From: Symbiodinium sp. CCMP2592
Lineage: Eukaryota > Sar > Dinophyceae > Suessiales > Symbiodiniaceae
DNA length: 64,000 nt
Reading direction: 5' to 3'
Assembly (NCBI GenBank): GCA_905221615.1
Contig: CAJNDT010006025.1
Coordinates: 1,080,578 to 1,144,577, forward strand
Positions within the stretch are counted from its first letter, which is position 1, and every line of letters begins with the position of its first letter. Of the stretch, positions 19,894-30,640 are shown piece by piece. A model generated the notes under the pieces. The model was not told where the DNA came from. It did no database searches and was given only the letters and a program-made list of their open reading frames with translations. A program made the translations under genes and the position numbers.

Positions 19894-20446
19894 CGGATTA
19901 GGGTTTTGGGGTTTTGGGTTTCGGTCAGGCTGACTATTCGAAACGGGTGGCTGGGGCATCGAGGAAACCTTGCACTATTAATGGTTGGGGACTTCTGTGT
20001 GCTCCCGGTGTAAGGCTAAGGGTTGATGATCCTCAGTCGGATGGTTAAGTAGAAGCCACCAGTGGAGCAGTTAGGGGATGTCTGCAAACGAGTTACTGCT
20101 TCGTGCAAAAGGTTTCCTCCTTCGTAGGATGTCAATGCATCGTCTCGTGTTTTGGGCTCACAGCGCCGTTTCAATTTGCCTTGTTGAAATGTAGCCCTTT
20201 GCCACTGAGTCGAGAGTCCTATCCACCTCTTACCCCAAGCAAAGAGAAGAACGCAGTCTAATCGCCAGTTCAGTGCTTTTCGGATCGACTACAAGCCTTG
20301 GGGCTCCATGTACCTATGTAACATGTGCTTCGTTAGTCTAATGCATATCCTTATCCTAAATCCCCAGCTGAACCGACGCGAAACTTTAAAGCCCTAAACC
20401 CCAAACCCGAAAGCCTAAACTCTAGACTCTAAACTCTAAACCCTGT

Positions 20447-20816
20447 ACGACTCTACAATAAACTGGAAGTCCATCACTTTGCCTTGCGGGGCCAGGTTTC
20501 GGGCCATTGGACCAAAGCACGCCATCCTCGTGCGGATCCCAACGGTCTTGTACCTTCCTTGCGGGATCTGCGAAGGTTTCTGTATATTCGGCTTCAGTTC
20601 TCCGGACTTCAACCTCACCACATCCCACATTAAATGAATCCGGCACCTCTTATGAATTTGGTCTTGGCTCTTATAGTCTTCTTGCTTGATCCTAACCTTA
20701 TGAGTCTGCTTGAATGCTCCGAATCTCCAGGCCAACATGCCTTCATCTTGTTGCTTTGGTTTCAAGAGCCAGAGACTGTCGGGTTCCACGAGCTCGCTGC
20801 TTGATATTGTATTCAA
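20447..20816 (-). CDS. possible minus-strand exon, 120 codons
   Basis: This is the longest convincing - strand frame in the left region. It includes SSELVEPDSLWLLKPK, LAWRFGAFKQTHKVR and MACFGPMARNLAPQGK. On its own strand it ends near a GTTTAG donor followed by TTTAGAG repeats, so the C-before/G-after layout also holds in reverse. Product unrecognised. It could be a fragment of a retroelement or an independent gene. Confidence 0.4.
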
Positions 20817-21720
20817 CCGTGTTGATAAATATATTTATGTATATATATATACACACATACGTACATACATACACATAAATGATACATATATTTTATTTAT
20901 ATAGTTACAAATATTACATAGGTGCATACATACATATATACATACATACATACATACATACATATGTATGAGTACAAAGGTCATACTCGATGCGCGAGTG
21001 CGCTTAAGAAGGGGTATGCGTCTCTCTGTGGTCTTACAGGCCGGTAAACTCACATGAGAACCTTGTTGCCATACCCTGGCATGCTGACCCATCACGAATT
21101 CGCCATGAAGCTCGCAAAATCCTTACAATATATTTGCAAAACCCATTCAACAATCCTTACAAGACAGATCTTTGGATGTGATGTTGAGCCCGCTCTTTCA
21201 AGAAAGGGTCCGGCTTGAGAGCTGCCTGCCGAAGGATTTCGGAACGGATTGATTTGGGGCTTGCAGCAAGCACCTGGAGAACTTAAACTACCACAGGGGA
21301 GTCAAGGATCAAAGCTGGGGTTCATGCGGGTTCATAATACCATGGCATAGTCCGCTCTTACGAACGAGTGATGTTACTCAAGACTTCCCTTCCGTATTTC
21401 TCGCCTTGAGCGGCAAGACGACACTAGACATGTCAACAATTAGGCGGCATTGGTCTGTTGTTGACCCTATATATGTACAGGTCGGCATATCCCCAAACCT
21501 TGCTGCTAACTTTAGGCACCTATAGCACCGCAATAGAACCCTAGGATCCCTATAGAAGCCCTTCCGCTGACCCTGGCCGACCATGCTTTAGATCCGGTTT
21601 AATGGGACCTTTCTCGCGCAAAACAAAAGTTCTGCAAGTCTAGAAGATAACAGAAATCTGCAGAATACACAAAGAGTCCTACAACAACCGTAGCATAAGA
21701 CATGTCACACACCACATAGG
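20817..21720. other. exon-poor stretch with CATA microsatellites
   Basis: 20826-20965 is TACATA/CATACA repeat. The rest has no supported exon. Confidence 0.4.
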
Positions 21721-21741
21721 TCCAACATTCCCATGAAGTAG

Positions 21742-21804
21742 AGCCGTGCTGAGATCAACGACGCTGCAGAGCTGCGGCGCATGCAGGAAGGCAAGTCTGT
21801 CGCG
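21742..21804 (+). CDS. exon, 63 nt
   Basis: GAAGTAG|AGCCG, then SRAEINDAAELRRMQE and GKSVA, ending CGCG|GTTTGGGG. Phase 0 at both ends, helical composition. Product unknown. Confidence 0.6.
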
Positions 21805-22221
21805 GTTTGGGGCTTTAGGATGACCGTCCGTCTAAGTTACGTACGCGGGTCGATAGTATGGAATAAGGCATGTTTCTCGTAGCTTATCTTATCTTACTTT
21901 GTTTTGGACCTTTTATTCAGATTCAGAAGTTGGAGCTCAACCCTCAAACCCAGCTGCAAGCCCGAGACCCCAAACCAACGAATATCTGAAGCTAACCCTG
22001 ACCCCTAAGAAACCTAAAGCCGATATTAGCTGACCCCGAACTTGAGATCCGAGCTGAAGCTAACCCTAACAACCTAGATTAGATCCTTCTTAAACTTACT
22101 GGATAGGGTTTCAGGTTAGCCAGACCGCGAACCCTGATAGCAGAATATGGAATGTAATAGAGTATACAGTATGATATTATGTGGCGTATGTAGTAGCACA
22201 CCATATTGTTCACGTCTCCGT

Positions 22222-22284
22222 ACTCCCTACATGCTCCGTTTCTACCTGAAGCAGTTTGACCACGCCACCCCCAGCTTCAAACCC
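22222..22284 (+). CDS. exon candidate
   Basis: RLRTPYMLRFYLKQFD and HATPSFKP, ending AACCC|GTACAA. The upstream limit is uncertain, with a possible AG at 22197. The composition is very protein-like. Confidence 0.5.
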
Positions 22285-22424
22285 GTACAATAGAAGCGCA
22301 AACGACTAGTATTCCTTTGGGAAGTACAACACAACACCCCAAAACCCTGCTCCGCTCATTAAGGCCCGTGTATAAGTACCTGTTGGTCGTACAAAGTCGC
22401 AGCCCTAAACCTGAGACCCAACAG

Positions 22425-22472
22425 CCTCCGGACCCTCATGACAAGAAGCAGTTTATGGAACTTTTGCGCAAT
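22425..22472 (+). CDS. exon with GC donor
   Basis: CCCAACAG|CCTCCG, then PPDPHDKKQFMELLRN, then GCAAGT, which is the usual extended consensus of GC-type donors. 48 nt, phase 0 at both ends. C-rich tract directly before the acceptor. Confidence 0.55.
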
Positions 22473-22544
22473 GCAAGTACTGTTTTCAGAAGCTCAGACA
22501 CCCCTGCAAAGCCCTGTACTGCTATGCAAGAAAGCCTGCCCTGA

Positions 22545-22640
22545 ATCCTAAACATCAACCCTAAACCCTAACCTTTAGACCCTAAACCCTAACCCGAACC
22601 TTTCAACCCTAAACACTCAACCTGGATCCGAAACTCCTGA
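22545..22640. repeat. CCCTAAA-type tract
   Basis: CCCTAAACCCTAACC variants shortly before the exon candidate at 22668. Confidence 0.75.
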
Positions 22641-22667
22641 ACTTCCAGACGCCAAAACCTTGCATAG

Positions 22668-22753
22668 GTATGGCTCAGCACCTTCGCCCGGTGGCCACCT
22701 TGCTGCAGGAGAGGGAACCGTCCATGGGCACTTCAGAATGGTCGCTGCATGTC
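22668..22753 (+). CDS. exon candidate, two open frames
   Basis: TTGCATAG acceptor. One frame reads MAQHLRPVATLLQERE and MGTSEWSLH before GTCCGA; the other reads YGSAPSPGGHLAAGEG and VHGHFRMVAA to a TAG. The sequence alone cannot separate them. Confidence 0.45.
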
Positions 22754-23004
22754 CGATAAAGTGTTAGAGGAGGACTTTTCTATACTCGTGTTTAGAACAC
22801 TGTTAAGTGTTTGTCTAACGGTTTTATGCGGGTGTTGAGGTGCTTTCAAGACTGTTAAAGGTTATCAGGGTTTTTGTAAAGGTTTTTAATCCACAGGCAG
22901 TTTGAATCACTATCTGGTTCTACATTCAGTTATAAAGGAACTTAGATGTCTGGGCTTGTGCCTACGCAGGCCATAGTAGATCGGTTTCCTCGGGCTCTTG
23001 CGTG

Positions 23005-23190
23005 TATGTTCCTCGCAGTTTTGAGGCTATGCTGGCAAATCTTTGGCCTGAACAGAAACACTCATTAATTACTATTTGCAGCCTGCTTAACTGCATGAAC
23101 CCCGGGCCCAAAGCCAGTGCGGTAGCAGCATCTGCTGTGTTCCTGGAAGAGACTTTCGAGTCCTCTACCCTAGCTATGAATAATATTCAA
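23005..23190 (+). CDS. exon candidate, about 60 codons
   Basis: Open frame with VPRSFEAMLANLWPEQ, SLLNCMNPGPKASA and VFLEETFESSTLAM. TTCCTCGCAG and CTATTTGCAG lie within it as alternative acceptors. A degenerate AATATT tract follows. No family recognised. Confidence 0.5.
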
Positions 23191-24067
23191 AATATTCTAT
23201 AATCATATTGTTGATATGACGATTAACATCAGTACTGGGACAAGTGAAATACACTAGGCCTTCTTCGTGAAAAAAATCCTCATTCAAGGACTTCTTGACA
23301 TGGCAAAGCTCTGTAGAAGCCCTTACAAATAAATTAACAATAATCAATACTAATTAATAATATTCAATACTAATTAATAACAATTAGTAATAGTGAATAA
23401 TAAAAGCTGCGGCGGCAGAGACTTGGAACCAAGGCTGCGCCTTCGGCTGCAGAGGCAAGATCCGGGGCTCCCCTTAGCTTTTTGCAGCTTCCTTTAGGGG
23501 GTCCCTTCAGAGATCCTTTAAGGGTTGCTGTAAGGGTACTACAGGGGTTTAGGGTTTAGGTTCTACTCAGAGGCTCAGGGGCCTTAGTAATAGTTCTTAT
23601 GTGTGTTCTTAATGGTTTTGTTGGGTGTGATAAGACTTGCACAAGGTGTCTATTGGTGGTTTGTTCGGTCGATTTCGTTGGGCAAGAAACTCCTTTAGCG
23701 GAGGCAGGATGCCGTGGATTTCTCTTGTAGACATCGGTTCTTTCAATGTCATATAATTGAAGCCCGTCAGGTTCAGGGTTCTCGTGTAGCGCCCGGACCG
23801 CCCACGATCAAAACAATAAATTCAACTTTTGGAGTTTGTTTACTGTTCCCGGTGTGTGGTGTGACCTGACCGCCCAAGAGAGGACACCAAAATCATCCGC
23901 CAGATTTCTCAGTGTCCGTTTGCGTGGTTCCGGTCACACTTGCCCTGCCATACCGGGAACAGGCGAAAATCAGCCTCTGAGTTCTCTTCTTCAATGACAA
24001 ATAGAAATTGAATAAGGGGGTTTCGGGTGCAGGGAACATTCGTATTGTCTGTTGGTTTCTTCCAGCA

Positions 24068-24155
24068 GAATGTAGGACATTTTCGCACAGATCGAGCCCC
24101 GCGGTTTCTTATTCCATGTCTCTTGAACAGTGCAGGCGCTGTAGCTCTACAAGGG
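24068..24155 (+). CDS. exon candidate
   Basis: CTTCCAG|CAGAATG, then QNVGHFRTDRAPRFLI and PCLLNSAGAVAL, ending AAGG|GTTAGG, with G-rich sequence after it. Confidence 0.45.
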
Positions 24156-24683
24156 TTAGGATGGTTCAGGGCTTCTTGGGGTTTCGGGGCGTTCATGGCA
24201 TCTATAGAGTCTTTGGCCTTGGGTTCAGGATTATGAAGCAAAAACTTGTCAAACCCTAAAACCTAGATGTGAAGGCCCTATTCCCGAATCTTCACAACTG
24301 CATCAACAATCCTCAAACTGTTGAACCTCAAAAACAGAATCACCCAAAGCGCAGAAGGGATTTTTTTGTGTTACAGTTTAGGGTTTCGGGGGCTGGCCAT
24401 ACCGGGCTCGGACGTATCTGTCACTTCGCGCGACGGTTGAAGCACGGAGGCTGTCCATGTTAACTTCTTGTGTAATTAAAATGTTCCTGAAGTGTGGGGC
24501 TTTTGTGCCTGTGAGCTTAGCTACTGAGATAAGTAATTAAAGGCCAGCTTTTGCATGTAGTCCCCGACTAGCGTGCCCCAGCTCCTTGTTCTACCCTAAA
24601 CCTTCATAAACCCCAAAACGAAACCCTCAACCCTTATAAACCCTGCGCCCGAAGCCCCCCCCGCCTGTACTGCACCTGACAAG

Positions 24684-24738
24684 GCGAGCCGCCCGCCAAG
24701 CGTGAAGAGAAAGGCCTCAAGCTTTCGGGATCTATAGG
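24684..24738 (+). CDS. exon, 55 nt
   Basis: TGACAAG|GCGAGCC, then EPPAKREEKGLKLSGS, ending ATAGG|GTTTAC. C-rich telomere-like tract at 24594-24660 upstream. Charged linker-like product. Confidence 0.55.
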
Positions 24739-24990
24739 GTTTACTTTAACCTACCCAAACCTACTTTTTTGTAGGTTCCGATAGACCCTAATATCGAATT
24801 TGCAGGGACCCCGCAAAAGGTAGGTTCTGGTGGGCCCCGAATTTGAGTTGTTTGGCCTGTTTTGTCTTTAATGGTTTGTGGGGTTTCGGGTCTCAGGTTT
24901 ATTGGGTTTTGCTGCTCTAATTTCCAGGATTTGGGGCGAAGGTTGCGGTGGCATTTGGGGATCCTCGAGTCTTGAGAGTCAGAGGTTCAG

Positions 24991-25507
24991 GTTTCGCGTG
25001 TCTGGCCCAAATTTCTCGCGTTCTGCTCGTGCTGCTTATACCCAAAGGCTCCATAGTAGTTCCTCTTGGGGATTAGCTTATAGGGTTCTATATATGAACC
25101 CTTTTGGGGATTATCTTATAGGGTTCTATATATGAACCCCCAAAAAGGAAGTCTAAGCCTGGAGCCTCTGGGTACAGCCTCCAGGCTGAGAGTTCCAGCT
25201 TCCAGCACCGGATTCGTGCTCCGAGCCCTAAACCTAGCTAGATCATATATGGGAGTTTCCGAAAATTAGGGGTACCATATTTGGGGGGTCCTTATAATAA
25301 GGATCCAACTATTTGGGGTGCTATATTTGGGTCCCCTATTTTAGGAAACTCCCATATGGGTAGTTGTCAAAATTATGGTCCCTTTTTGGGTCCCTATTAT
25401 AATACGGCACCTAGTATTTCAGGTACCCAAAAAAGGGGCCCCCTAATTTTGACAACTACTCATATAGGTTCTACACTCCGACCCTGAAGTCATCAGTGGG
25501 GCCGCAG
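24991..25507 (+). CDS. exons separated by family B and C introners
   Basis: Exon 24991-25033 (GGTTCAG|GT; FACLAQISRVLLVL) ends at a GC donor (CT|GCTTATACCC). It joins in phase 2 to the exon at 25178 (GGTACAG|C; LQAESSSFQHRIRAPS). A third exon, 25468-25507 (CATATAG|GTTCTAC; VLHSDPEVISGAA), has the donor GCAG|GTAGGA. The first intron, 25034-25177, is TIR family B; the second contains two adjoining TIR elements. The end of exon 2 is uncertain (GC in CGT|GCTCCG would keep phase 0). Confidence 0.6.
25038..25172. mobile_element. TIR element family B = intron body
   Basis: ACCCAAAGGCTCCATAGTAG and GGAGCCTCTGGGT are inverted ends. The interior has a direct duplication of GGGTTCTATATATGAACCC. It starts 4 bp into the intron and ends 5 bp before its end. 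Confidence 0.8.
25247..25467. mobile_element. two abutting TIR elements (family C and a relative)
   Basis: Element 1 spans 25247-25357 (ATGGGAGTTTCCGAAAATTA .. TTTTAGGAAACTCCCAT). Element 2 spans 25351-25467 (ATGGGTAGTTGTCAAAATTA .. TAATTTTGACAACTACTCAT). They share the CCCATATGGG junction. Element 2 ends with the acceptor AG of the next exon. Confidence 0.8.
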
Positions 25508-26212
25508 GTAGGACCTTACTAAGCCCGAATTGGACCCCGGGCCCGTGAGCACAAGATCTTTTTGGCGGTTTGATGCGTAAATCCCGAACTCAATCCCTGA
25601 ACCGTAGGATTGTAGGTGTGGTGAGAGCGTCCCCCAGATCTATGCAATCCGAAGTAGGATGTATACGGACTCTGAACCCGGAAACCCTGGTGTACCCTAA
25701 ACAGCGTGACAGGTGGTTCTAGTGCTTGGGGCTTTAGCTTTAGGATTTCAGGTTGGCTTGAAGGGCCATGCAGGTGAGTATCAATCCCTTGCTTTGCTAC
25801 TGAGACCCCTGAGCCTCTGAGTCAAGCCGAACTCTGTGGGACTGGTACTGCGGAGTCCAAATTTGGGGTTTTTAGTTTAGGGACACTTCTGCTCATGGGA
25901 TTGTGCGGCACGGCTCCTGGAAGGGTTACTAGAGGGGGTCTTACCCTTGCGGTTTGTGGCTTTATGGCTTTGACGGTTAGTGCTTGGGGCTGATTTAGGG
26001 CCGCAGTTTGCGAAGCTTACTTTGTTTCGGGCTCTGGGTTTCACCCACTTCAAGGTTCAAGATACCGAAAGGAGGATGGCCCCAGGCAACGGTCTCGGGT
26101 TCACAGCCTGGAGATAAGCCACTACTACAGTTGCGTTGCTCCTGCCCCTAGTCTTGTTCAGGCTTCAAGATAAGTTTCGCGTAGGAACAGCGTTTAACTG
26201 TTGAATCCTCAG

Positions 26213-26278
26213 CCCGGCGTCCCTCTGTGCCAGTGGGATGCCACCATGATCCAGAATTTCCGCCAGGCCGGCCGCGGA
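26213..26278 (+). CDS. exon candidate
   Basis: ATCCTCAG|CCCGGC, then PGVPLCQWDATMIQNF and RQAGRG, with GCAATA as a possible GC donor. The composition is clearly coding. Confidence 0.5.
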
Positions 26279-26737
26279 GCAATAACCCTTATAGCTTCCT
26301 TCATAGGCCGCTTTAAGTGGGGTCCTTAATGGAAGCCCATTCTGTCTAAGCTTGAGCCTTCACTTGGGTTACAGCTTCTCGCATGGGCTCGCAAAGAGGG
26401 TTTCTGGTTGTGCTTGAGTCATTATTTAGACAAGAGTTTAGGGCTTAGAGATGGTTCCCGACATAGAGAGAAGATTTAAGGTCACCTGTTGTTCAATTTA
26501 GTTTGGGGGGTGTGCTTGGCGAACGGAGATGACTTCGTAGCTCTCAAGATCCAGGTTCCGAATTTGCATATTTTAAGGCCCGGGCTGTTCCTTTTAAGGG
26601 GTCTATAAGGGCTCAAACCCTAAGCCCTAAACCCCTAAGGGCCGAGCTGCTTTAATGCTGTGAGACCAGCATCACGATTTCCCACTGGAGAAACATGTAA
26701 GAAGGCCCGGAGTTCAATATGACATCGACATACCCAG

Positions 26738-26941
26738 AACCTGTACATCAGGCACTACGTTGGGACTTTCAATACATTGCTCGATGATGAGATTATCAAA
26801 CATCTTCAGAACCAGTTCCCATACATGTCCCTGTCAGCCAATCCTAGCGCACACTTTAGTCCAACATCCAGAAATTGCAGCAAGACCAGCAACTTAAAGC
26901 TTAAGCCCCACGCCGCTACTATTGCAGACCCCCTGAAGTAA
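26738..26941 (+). CDS. possible terminal exon, 67 codons
   Basis: ACCCAG|AACCTG, then NLYIRHYVGTFNTLLD, EIIKHLQNQFPYMSL and NCSKTSNLKLKPHA, ending DPLK and TAA. It may be a C-terminal exon. The product is not recognised despite a well-formed sequence. Confidence 0.5.
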   Translation, partial: NLYIRHYVGTFNTLLDDEIIKHLQNQFPYMSLSANPSAHFSPTSRNCSKTSNLKLKPHAATIADPLK

Positions 26942-27575
26942 CCCGTAAAGGAACCCAGAAGTCCGCTTCCTTAAAGGAACCGTCAGCCGTCTGCAAAAGA
27001 GCAGCCATCCGAACGTTCTAACCGTAGCGGGTAGGGCTTGGCTGAGAGTTTAGCCTTGGCGGAGTGGACTGATGAGTAATACTGCACCCCAAACTCCTAG
27101 CTTAAATGAATTGCAGTTAGAGTATGTTATAGCCTGTTCTAAATATATTCAGCCCTTATATAAGACTGATTGCCAGAGAAATGCCTCGATGCAGGCCGTG
27201 GCTGATGCTGATGTACTGATGACTCATGAGAATGAGAACAGTAGTGAGAATAGGAAGAAGGATGATGGCAGCACTAGTACCAATCCTAATGCTCCTGTCT
27301 ATTCGCAAATGCAAAAACTAAGAATTCTGCAGAATGCTACTAATAGTAATAACCATGATAAGCATAAGCATAGCCATATTTAACGATATTAGTGTGAGTG
27401 ATAGTAAGAGCAGTGCTTCATGGTCAGCATAAATCATAGGGACCCTTAGGGCGGTAGGGGGAAGGGGGGTAAGGAGCCTTGACACCTTAAATGAGGACTT
27501 AATGAGGCCTGTTTGAATCTTGACAGCCCGGCCCTTTCAGTAACCCTTCTAGTAGCCCTGACCTCTACGTCCAAG

Positions 27576-27663
27576 CTCAGCATCCACCCACGAGGCAGGA
27601 TTTTCATCCTTCGAAGTCTCGCAGATCCCGGTGAAGGTGGTGGAGGTCGAGGAGGTCGAGGAT
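27576..27663 (+). CDS. exon candidate, Val/Glu-rich
   Basis: GTCCAAG|CTCAGC, then SASTHEAGFSSFEVSQ and IPVKVVEVEEVED, followed by AGG|GGTTTC and G-rich sequence. VKVVEVEEVED is an acidic-hydrophobic run of the kind seen in SUMO-interacting motifs. Function not assigned. Confidence 0.5.
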
Positions 27664-27833
27664 AGGGGTTTCGGGTTTAATTTCGCGAAAAGAGAGTCCC
27701 CGACACCCACAGCAAAAGCCACCCCAAAGCTTGAAAAAAACACTTGAAATCATCTGAAAGCCCTGAAAAATCTAGTGCCGTACCCCAAACACCCTGAACC
27801 CTAAACCCTAAATCCCAAACTACGGGGAGGATG

Positions 27834-27878
27834 AGGATTCCGAAGGTGTTCAGGGCTCTCGCCTCACACCGCTCTGAC
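27834..27878 (+). CDS. acidic exon candidate
   Basis: GGGGAG|GATGAG, then DEDSEGVQGSRLTPL and TGA. It is preceded by CCCTAAA repeat. It may end a protein here or be spliced by a GA donor. Confidence 0.4.
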
Positions 27879-28187
27879 TGCACACCACCTTCATCTTCGC
27901 GCTGCACCGTAGGGGATCCATAGAGGTTCCTTTTATAGTTATAAGAGACCTACAAGGGTTCCTTAAAAGAGTTCGATAAGGTTTCGAGGTCTAAATAATT
28001 ACCACTGCTGTTTTGGTGGTTCCTTACTCGAATTATAGCATAATATCACCAAAAAACCCTGTTCTAATTCGTAAGGCCCCTACATCACCCGATAATTAAC
28101 CTGGGCCCCAAGCCCAGAAACTCTAATCCCTCGAACATCAACCCTGTGCTTTTTGAGCAGACGCCTGGGAATACTGGAAGACTTAGG

Positions 28188-28257
28188 GTTTACGGTTTTG
28201 GGTTTAGAGATGTTTAGGGCTTAGGGGTTTAGGGGTTGAGGGGTTTAGGGTTTAGGG
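28188..28257. repeat. TTTAGGG-type tract
   Basis: TTAGGGTTTACGG and TTTAGGGG units. The following 130 bp are open on both strands (+ GLKIASANKFRGFHSL; - PCIEAAILHLSTVRGF), and I could not decide between them. Confidence 0.7.
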
Positions 28258-28435
28258 CAGGCTTGAAGATCGCATCTGCCAACAAGTTTCGCGGTTTCCA
28301 CAGTCTCGAAGCCTCTCACGGTAGAAAGATGCAGTATCGCGGCCTCAATACAAGGACCCCGCCTTCGTCCGTCCTGAAACCCCAGCCCCTGCCCTAACCC
28401 TAAACCCGAAACTTTTACACATGATCGAACCCGAG

Positions 28436-28491
28436 AGAAACAAAGCCCGAAACATGAAACTCTTAGGACACCTTTTAGAACCCTGGAGAAA
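28436..28491 (+). CDS. exon, 56 nt
   Basis: CCCGAG|AGAAAC, then RNKARNMKLLGHLLEP and WR, ending GAGAAA|GTAAGC, a strong donor. TIR family A starts 8 bp after the donor. Confidence 0.6.
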
Positions 28492-28499
28492 GTAAGCCC

Positions 28500-28616
28500 T
28501 ACTTGGAGGTTCATGGGTAGTTATAAGTGGGGTTATAAGTTCCGCCTTAATATGGGTTGTAAATATAGTTACCCTACTTATAACCCCACTTATAAGTACC
28601 CATGAACCTCCAAGTA
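28500..28616. mobile_element. TIR element family A (copy 3)
   Basis: TACTTGGAGGTTCATGGGTA and TACCCATGAACCTCCAAGTA are perfect 20-bp inverted repeats; the inner TATAAGTGGGGTTATAAG pairs with CTTATAACCCCACTTATA. This is the best preserved copy. Confidence 0.9.
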
Positions 28617-28694
28617 GACCCTAAACCCTATACCGTTATAGAATCCCTATAGATCCCTTTCAAGGGACCAAGTAAACTAGCAAGCTGCCTCTAG

Positions 28695-28771
28695 GATCCC
28701 GTCGAATCTCCCACGTCGCCAGCGCTGCCCTTGGCCGAGGCTTCCCTGGGGGGACTGGATAGCACAAGACA
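28695..28771 (+). CDS. exon candidate, Pro/Ser/Ala-rich
   Basis: CCTCTAG|GATCCC, then DPVESPTSPALPLAEA and SLGGLDSTR, ending GACA|GTAATC. Likely a flexible linker. TIR A lies in the preceding intron. Confidence 0.5.
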
Positions 28772-29108
28772 GTAATCGTAGCACTAATGATGACACTGGT
28801 TACGATAATAAGGGATGCATTAGCAATACTCATAAAAGTACGGGCAACATCATTAAGAGTATCAAGATTGATAATAATCAGCAGGAAACGATAAGTGATA
28901 CTCTCAACATAGTACTAAGAATAATATCGTTAATGCTACTGGCAATAGCAATATCAGAAATAGCAACCACAGTAGGACTGCTAGTACCAACAGTGCCGCT
29001 CGAGATGAGTATTTTCGGATAGTAGTACCGATTTCAGCAATAGTAATAAGTATTAAGAAGGTCACAGGGTTCTGTTCAGGAGCTATGTCGAGAGTAGGTT
29101 CTGTCACC

Positions 29109-29219
29109 CAGGGGTCCATACATACTACCACTATGGAATTAGGTCCCAAAGAACCCTCGCTATTTTGGTTTTAGGGCCCTAATACCATAGTACTGTAGTA
29201 GTATATATGGACCCTCTTG
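29109..29219. mobile_element. TIR element family E (copy 2)
   Basis: CAGGGGTCCATACATACTAC and GTAGTATATATGGACCCTC ends, matching the element at 11890. Confidence 0.8.
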
Positions 29220-29741
29220 GTCAGGCTTCGGTAAGGGTTTGGGTTTAGTGGTCTGTATGGGTACTTGCAGGCTAGTCTGCTTCGTAAGGGGAAAGGTCCC
29301 CTTCGACAATAGGGTTTGGAAGAACCAATAAACCTGCCCCTTTATCATCCCTATTGTTTATACGGTAATAATGATGTATACTGACCCCGACACCCTTTTC
29401 TAAATCATTCCATTTCAGTTTCCCCTTAGTCCTGGGGTAACCCAAGGGCCCTGTCTGAACAAGCATGCTACCGTTTAGGCCTAATGCTCGAACCCTTTAC
29501 GATCGGATGTGGCCTTATTATCAGAGCCCCCAGACTCCCAAAGGAGCCCGAATATAGAACCTTCAGGGAACTCTTGTAGAACCCTTAAGGAGGCGTTTAA
29601 AGAAGCCCGTTAAAGTGGCTCTTGTTGCAGCTCTGGCATGAGAGAGAGACTAGGGGGTTTCACAGGAAGGGTTTAGGGAGTAGGGATTACATGTCTTAGG
29701 GCAGAGGGTTAAGCGGTTAGGAGGTGATGGGACTGAACTGG

Positions 29742-29978
29742 TAGAACCCCTAAACCCTAAGCCCCTAAAACCCTAAACCCCCGTGCTTCTCGCTTGGATG
29801 GTCCGCAGACGTCTTGCATAAAGCCCTAAACCCCTACACCTCTAAACCCCTAAACCCCTAAAGCCCTAAACCCTGAACCCCTAAACCCGTAAACCCCTAA
29901 ACCCTAAACCCCTAAACTCCTAAACCCCTACACCCCTAAACCCCTAAACCCCTAAACCCTAAACCCCTAGGCCCTACT
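29742..29978. repeat. CCCTAAA-type tract, about 235 bp
   Basis: CCCTAAACCCC units in two blocks around 29785-29820, ending 45 bp before the exon at 30023. Confidence 0.85.
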
Positions 29979-30022
29979 TACCCCCGGTAGGTTTCTTGAA
30001 AATAGGAGGACCGGACCGTAAG

Positions 30023-30640
30023 CTGACCAAATTCGCGTTCGACCTCGCATGGGTTGACATGACCGTCTTGTGTAATACGGGGGCCTTAATAGTTAGAATA
30101 GGGTTTTGGGTTCCTTTTAAGGGATCCTTAAAGGGATCTATAAGGGATCTATATATAAGGGTGCTATAATATAGGGGCCTTAATAATTAGAATAGGGTTC
30201 CTTTAAAAGTTGTCTATAAGGGTTGCTATAAGGGTACCATAAGGGTACTATATATAGTATAGGGGCCTTAATAAATAGAGAAGGGTTTGGGGGCCCATTT
30301 CACTATAACCATAATCAGGAACCCCCAAAATAGTATAGGTAATTCTTTAGGCCCCTAGAGTAACTGGTTCCGCACGGACGATGTTGCATGGAAGTTTGGA
30401 CTTATGTTCGACAGCAGCCTTCTGGAGAAGATTGCTGGATCGGCGCTGCAGGATGTTCAAGGCAAGATCGCCTCAGTGTGGAGTTAATGTGGCAGCTTTG
30501 TCAGTCGGGATTCTAGCCCCTGAGTTCAAGGCCTTCCATGGCTTTTCACACTGGAACAGAGATGAAAGCCCTTGACACTATTGTGACAACGCTCGACCCA
30601 TCCGTGACTCTTCTCGGATCCATCCCTGATGGAAAATCAG
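30023..30640 (+). CDS. exon series with family D intron
   Basis: Exon 30023-30071 (CGTAAG|CTGACC; LTKFAFDLAWVDMTVL) ends T|GTAATA. The next intron (about 290 bp) holds two or three family D pieces. Exon 30359-30475 (CCCTAG|AGTAAC; SNWFRTDDVAWKFGLM, SSLLEKIAGSALQD) ends TCA|GTGTGG. It joins in phase 0 over an 86-bp intron to 30562 (ACAGAG|ATG; MKALDTIVTTLDPSVT, LLGSIPDGKSG). The last frame continues beyond 30640 but meets TGA codons. Product unrecognised. Confidence 0.6.
30078..30357. mobile_element. family D elements, multiple or nested
   Basis: GGGGCCTTAATAGTTAGAAT, GGGGCCTTAATAATTAGAAT and GGGGCCTTAATAAATAGAGA recur at about 30080, 30175 and 30262, with one inverted end (TAATTCTTTAGGCCCCT) at 30340-30356. 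It looks like serial insertion or tandem growth of the left end. Confidence 0.7.

Noticed and set aside
27072-27383. 103-codon + frame starting MSNTAPQTPSLNEL
   Set aside because: Sequence is a degenerate AAT/AGT trinucleotide tract like those at 18780 and 28775; no splice signals or domain. Kept only as a possibility.
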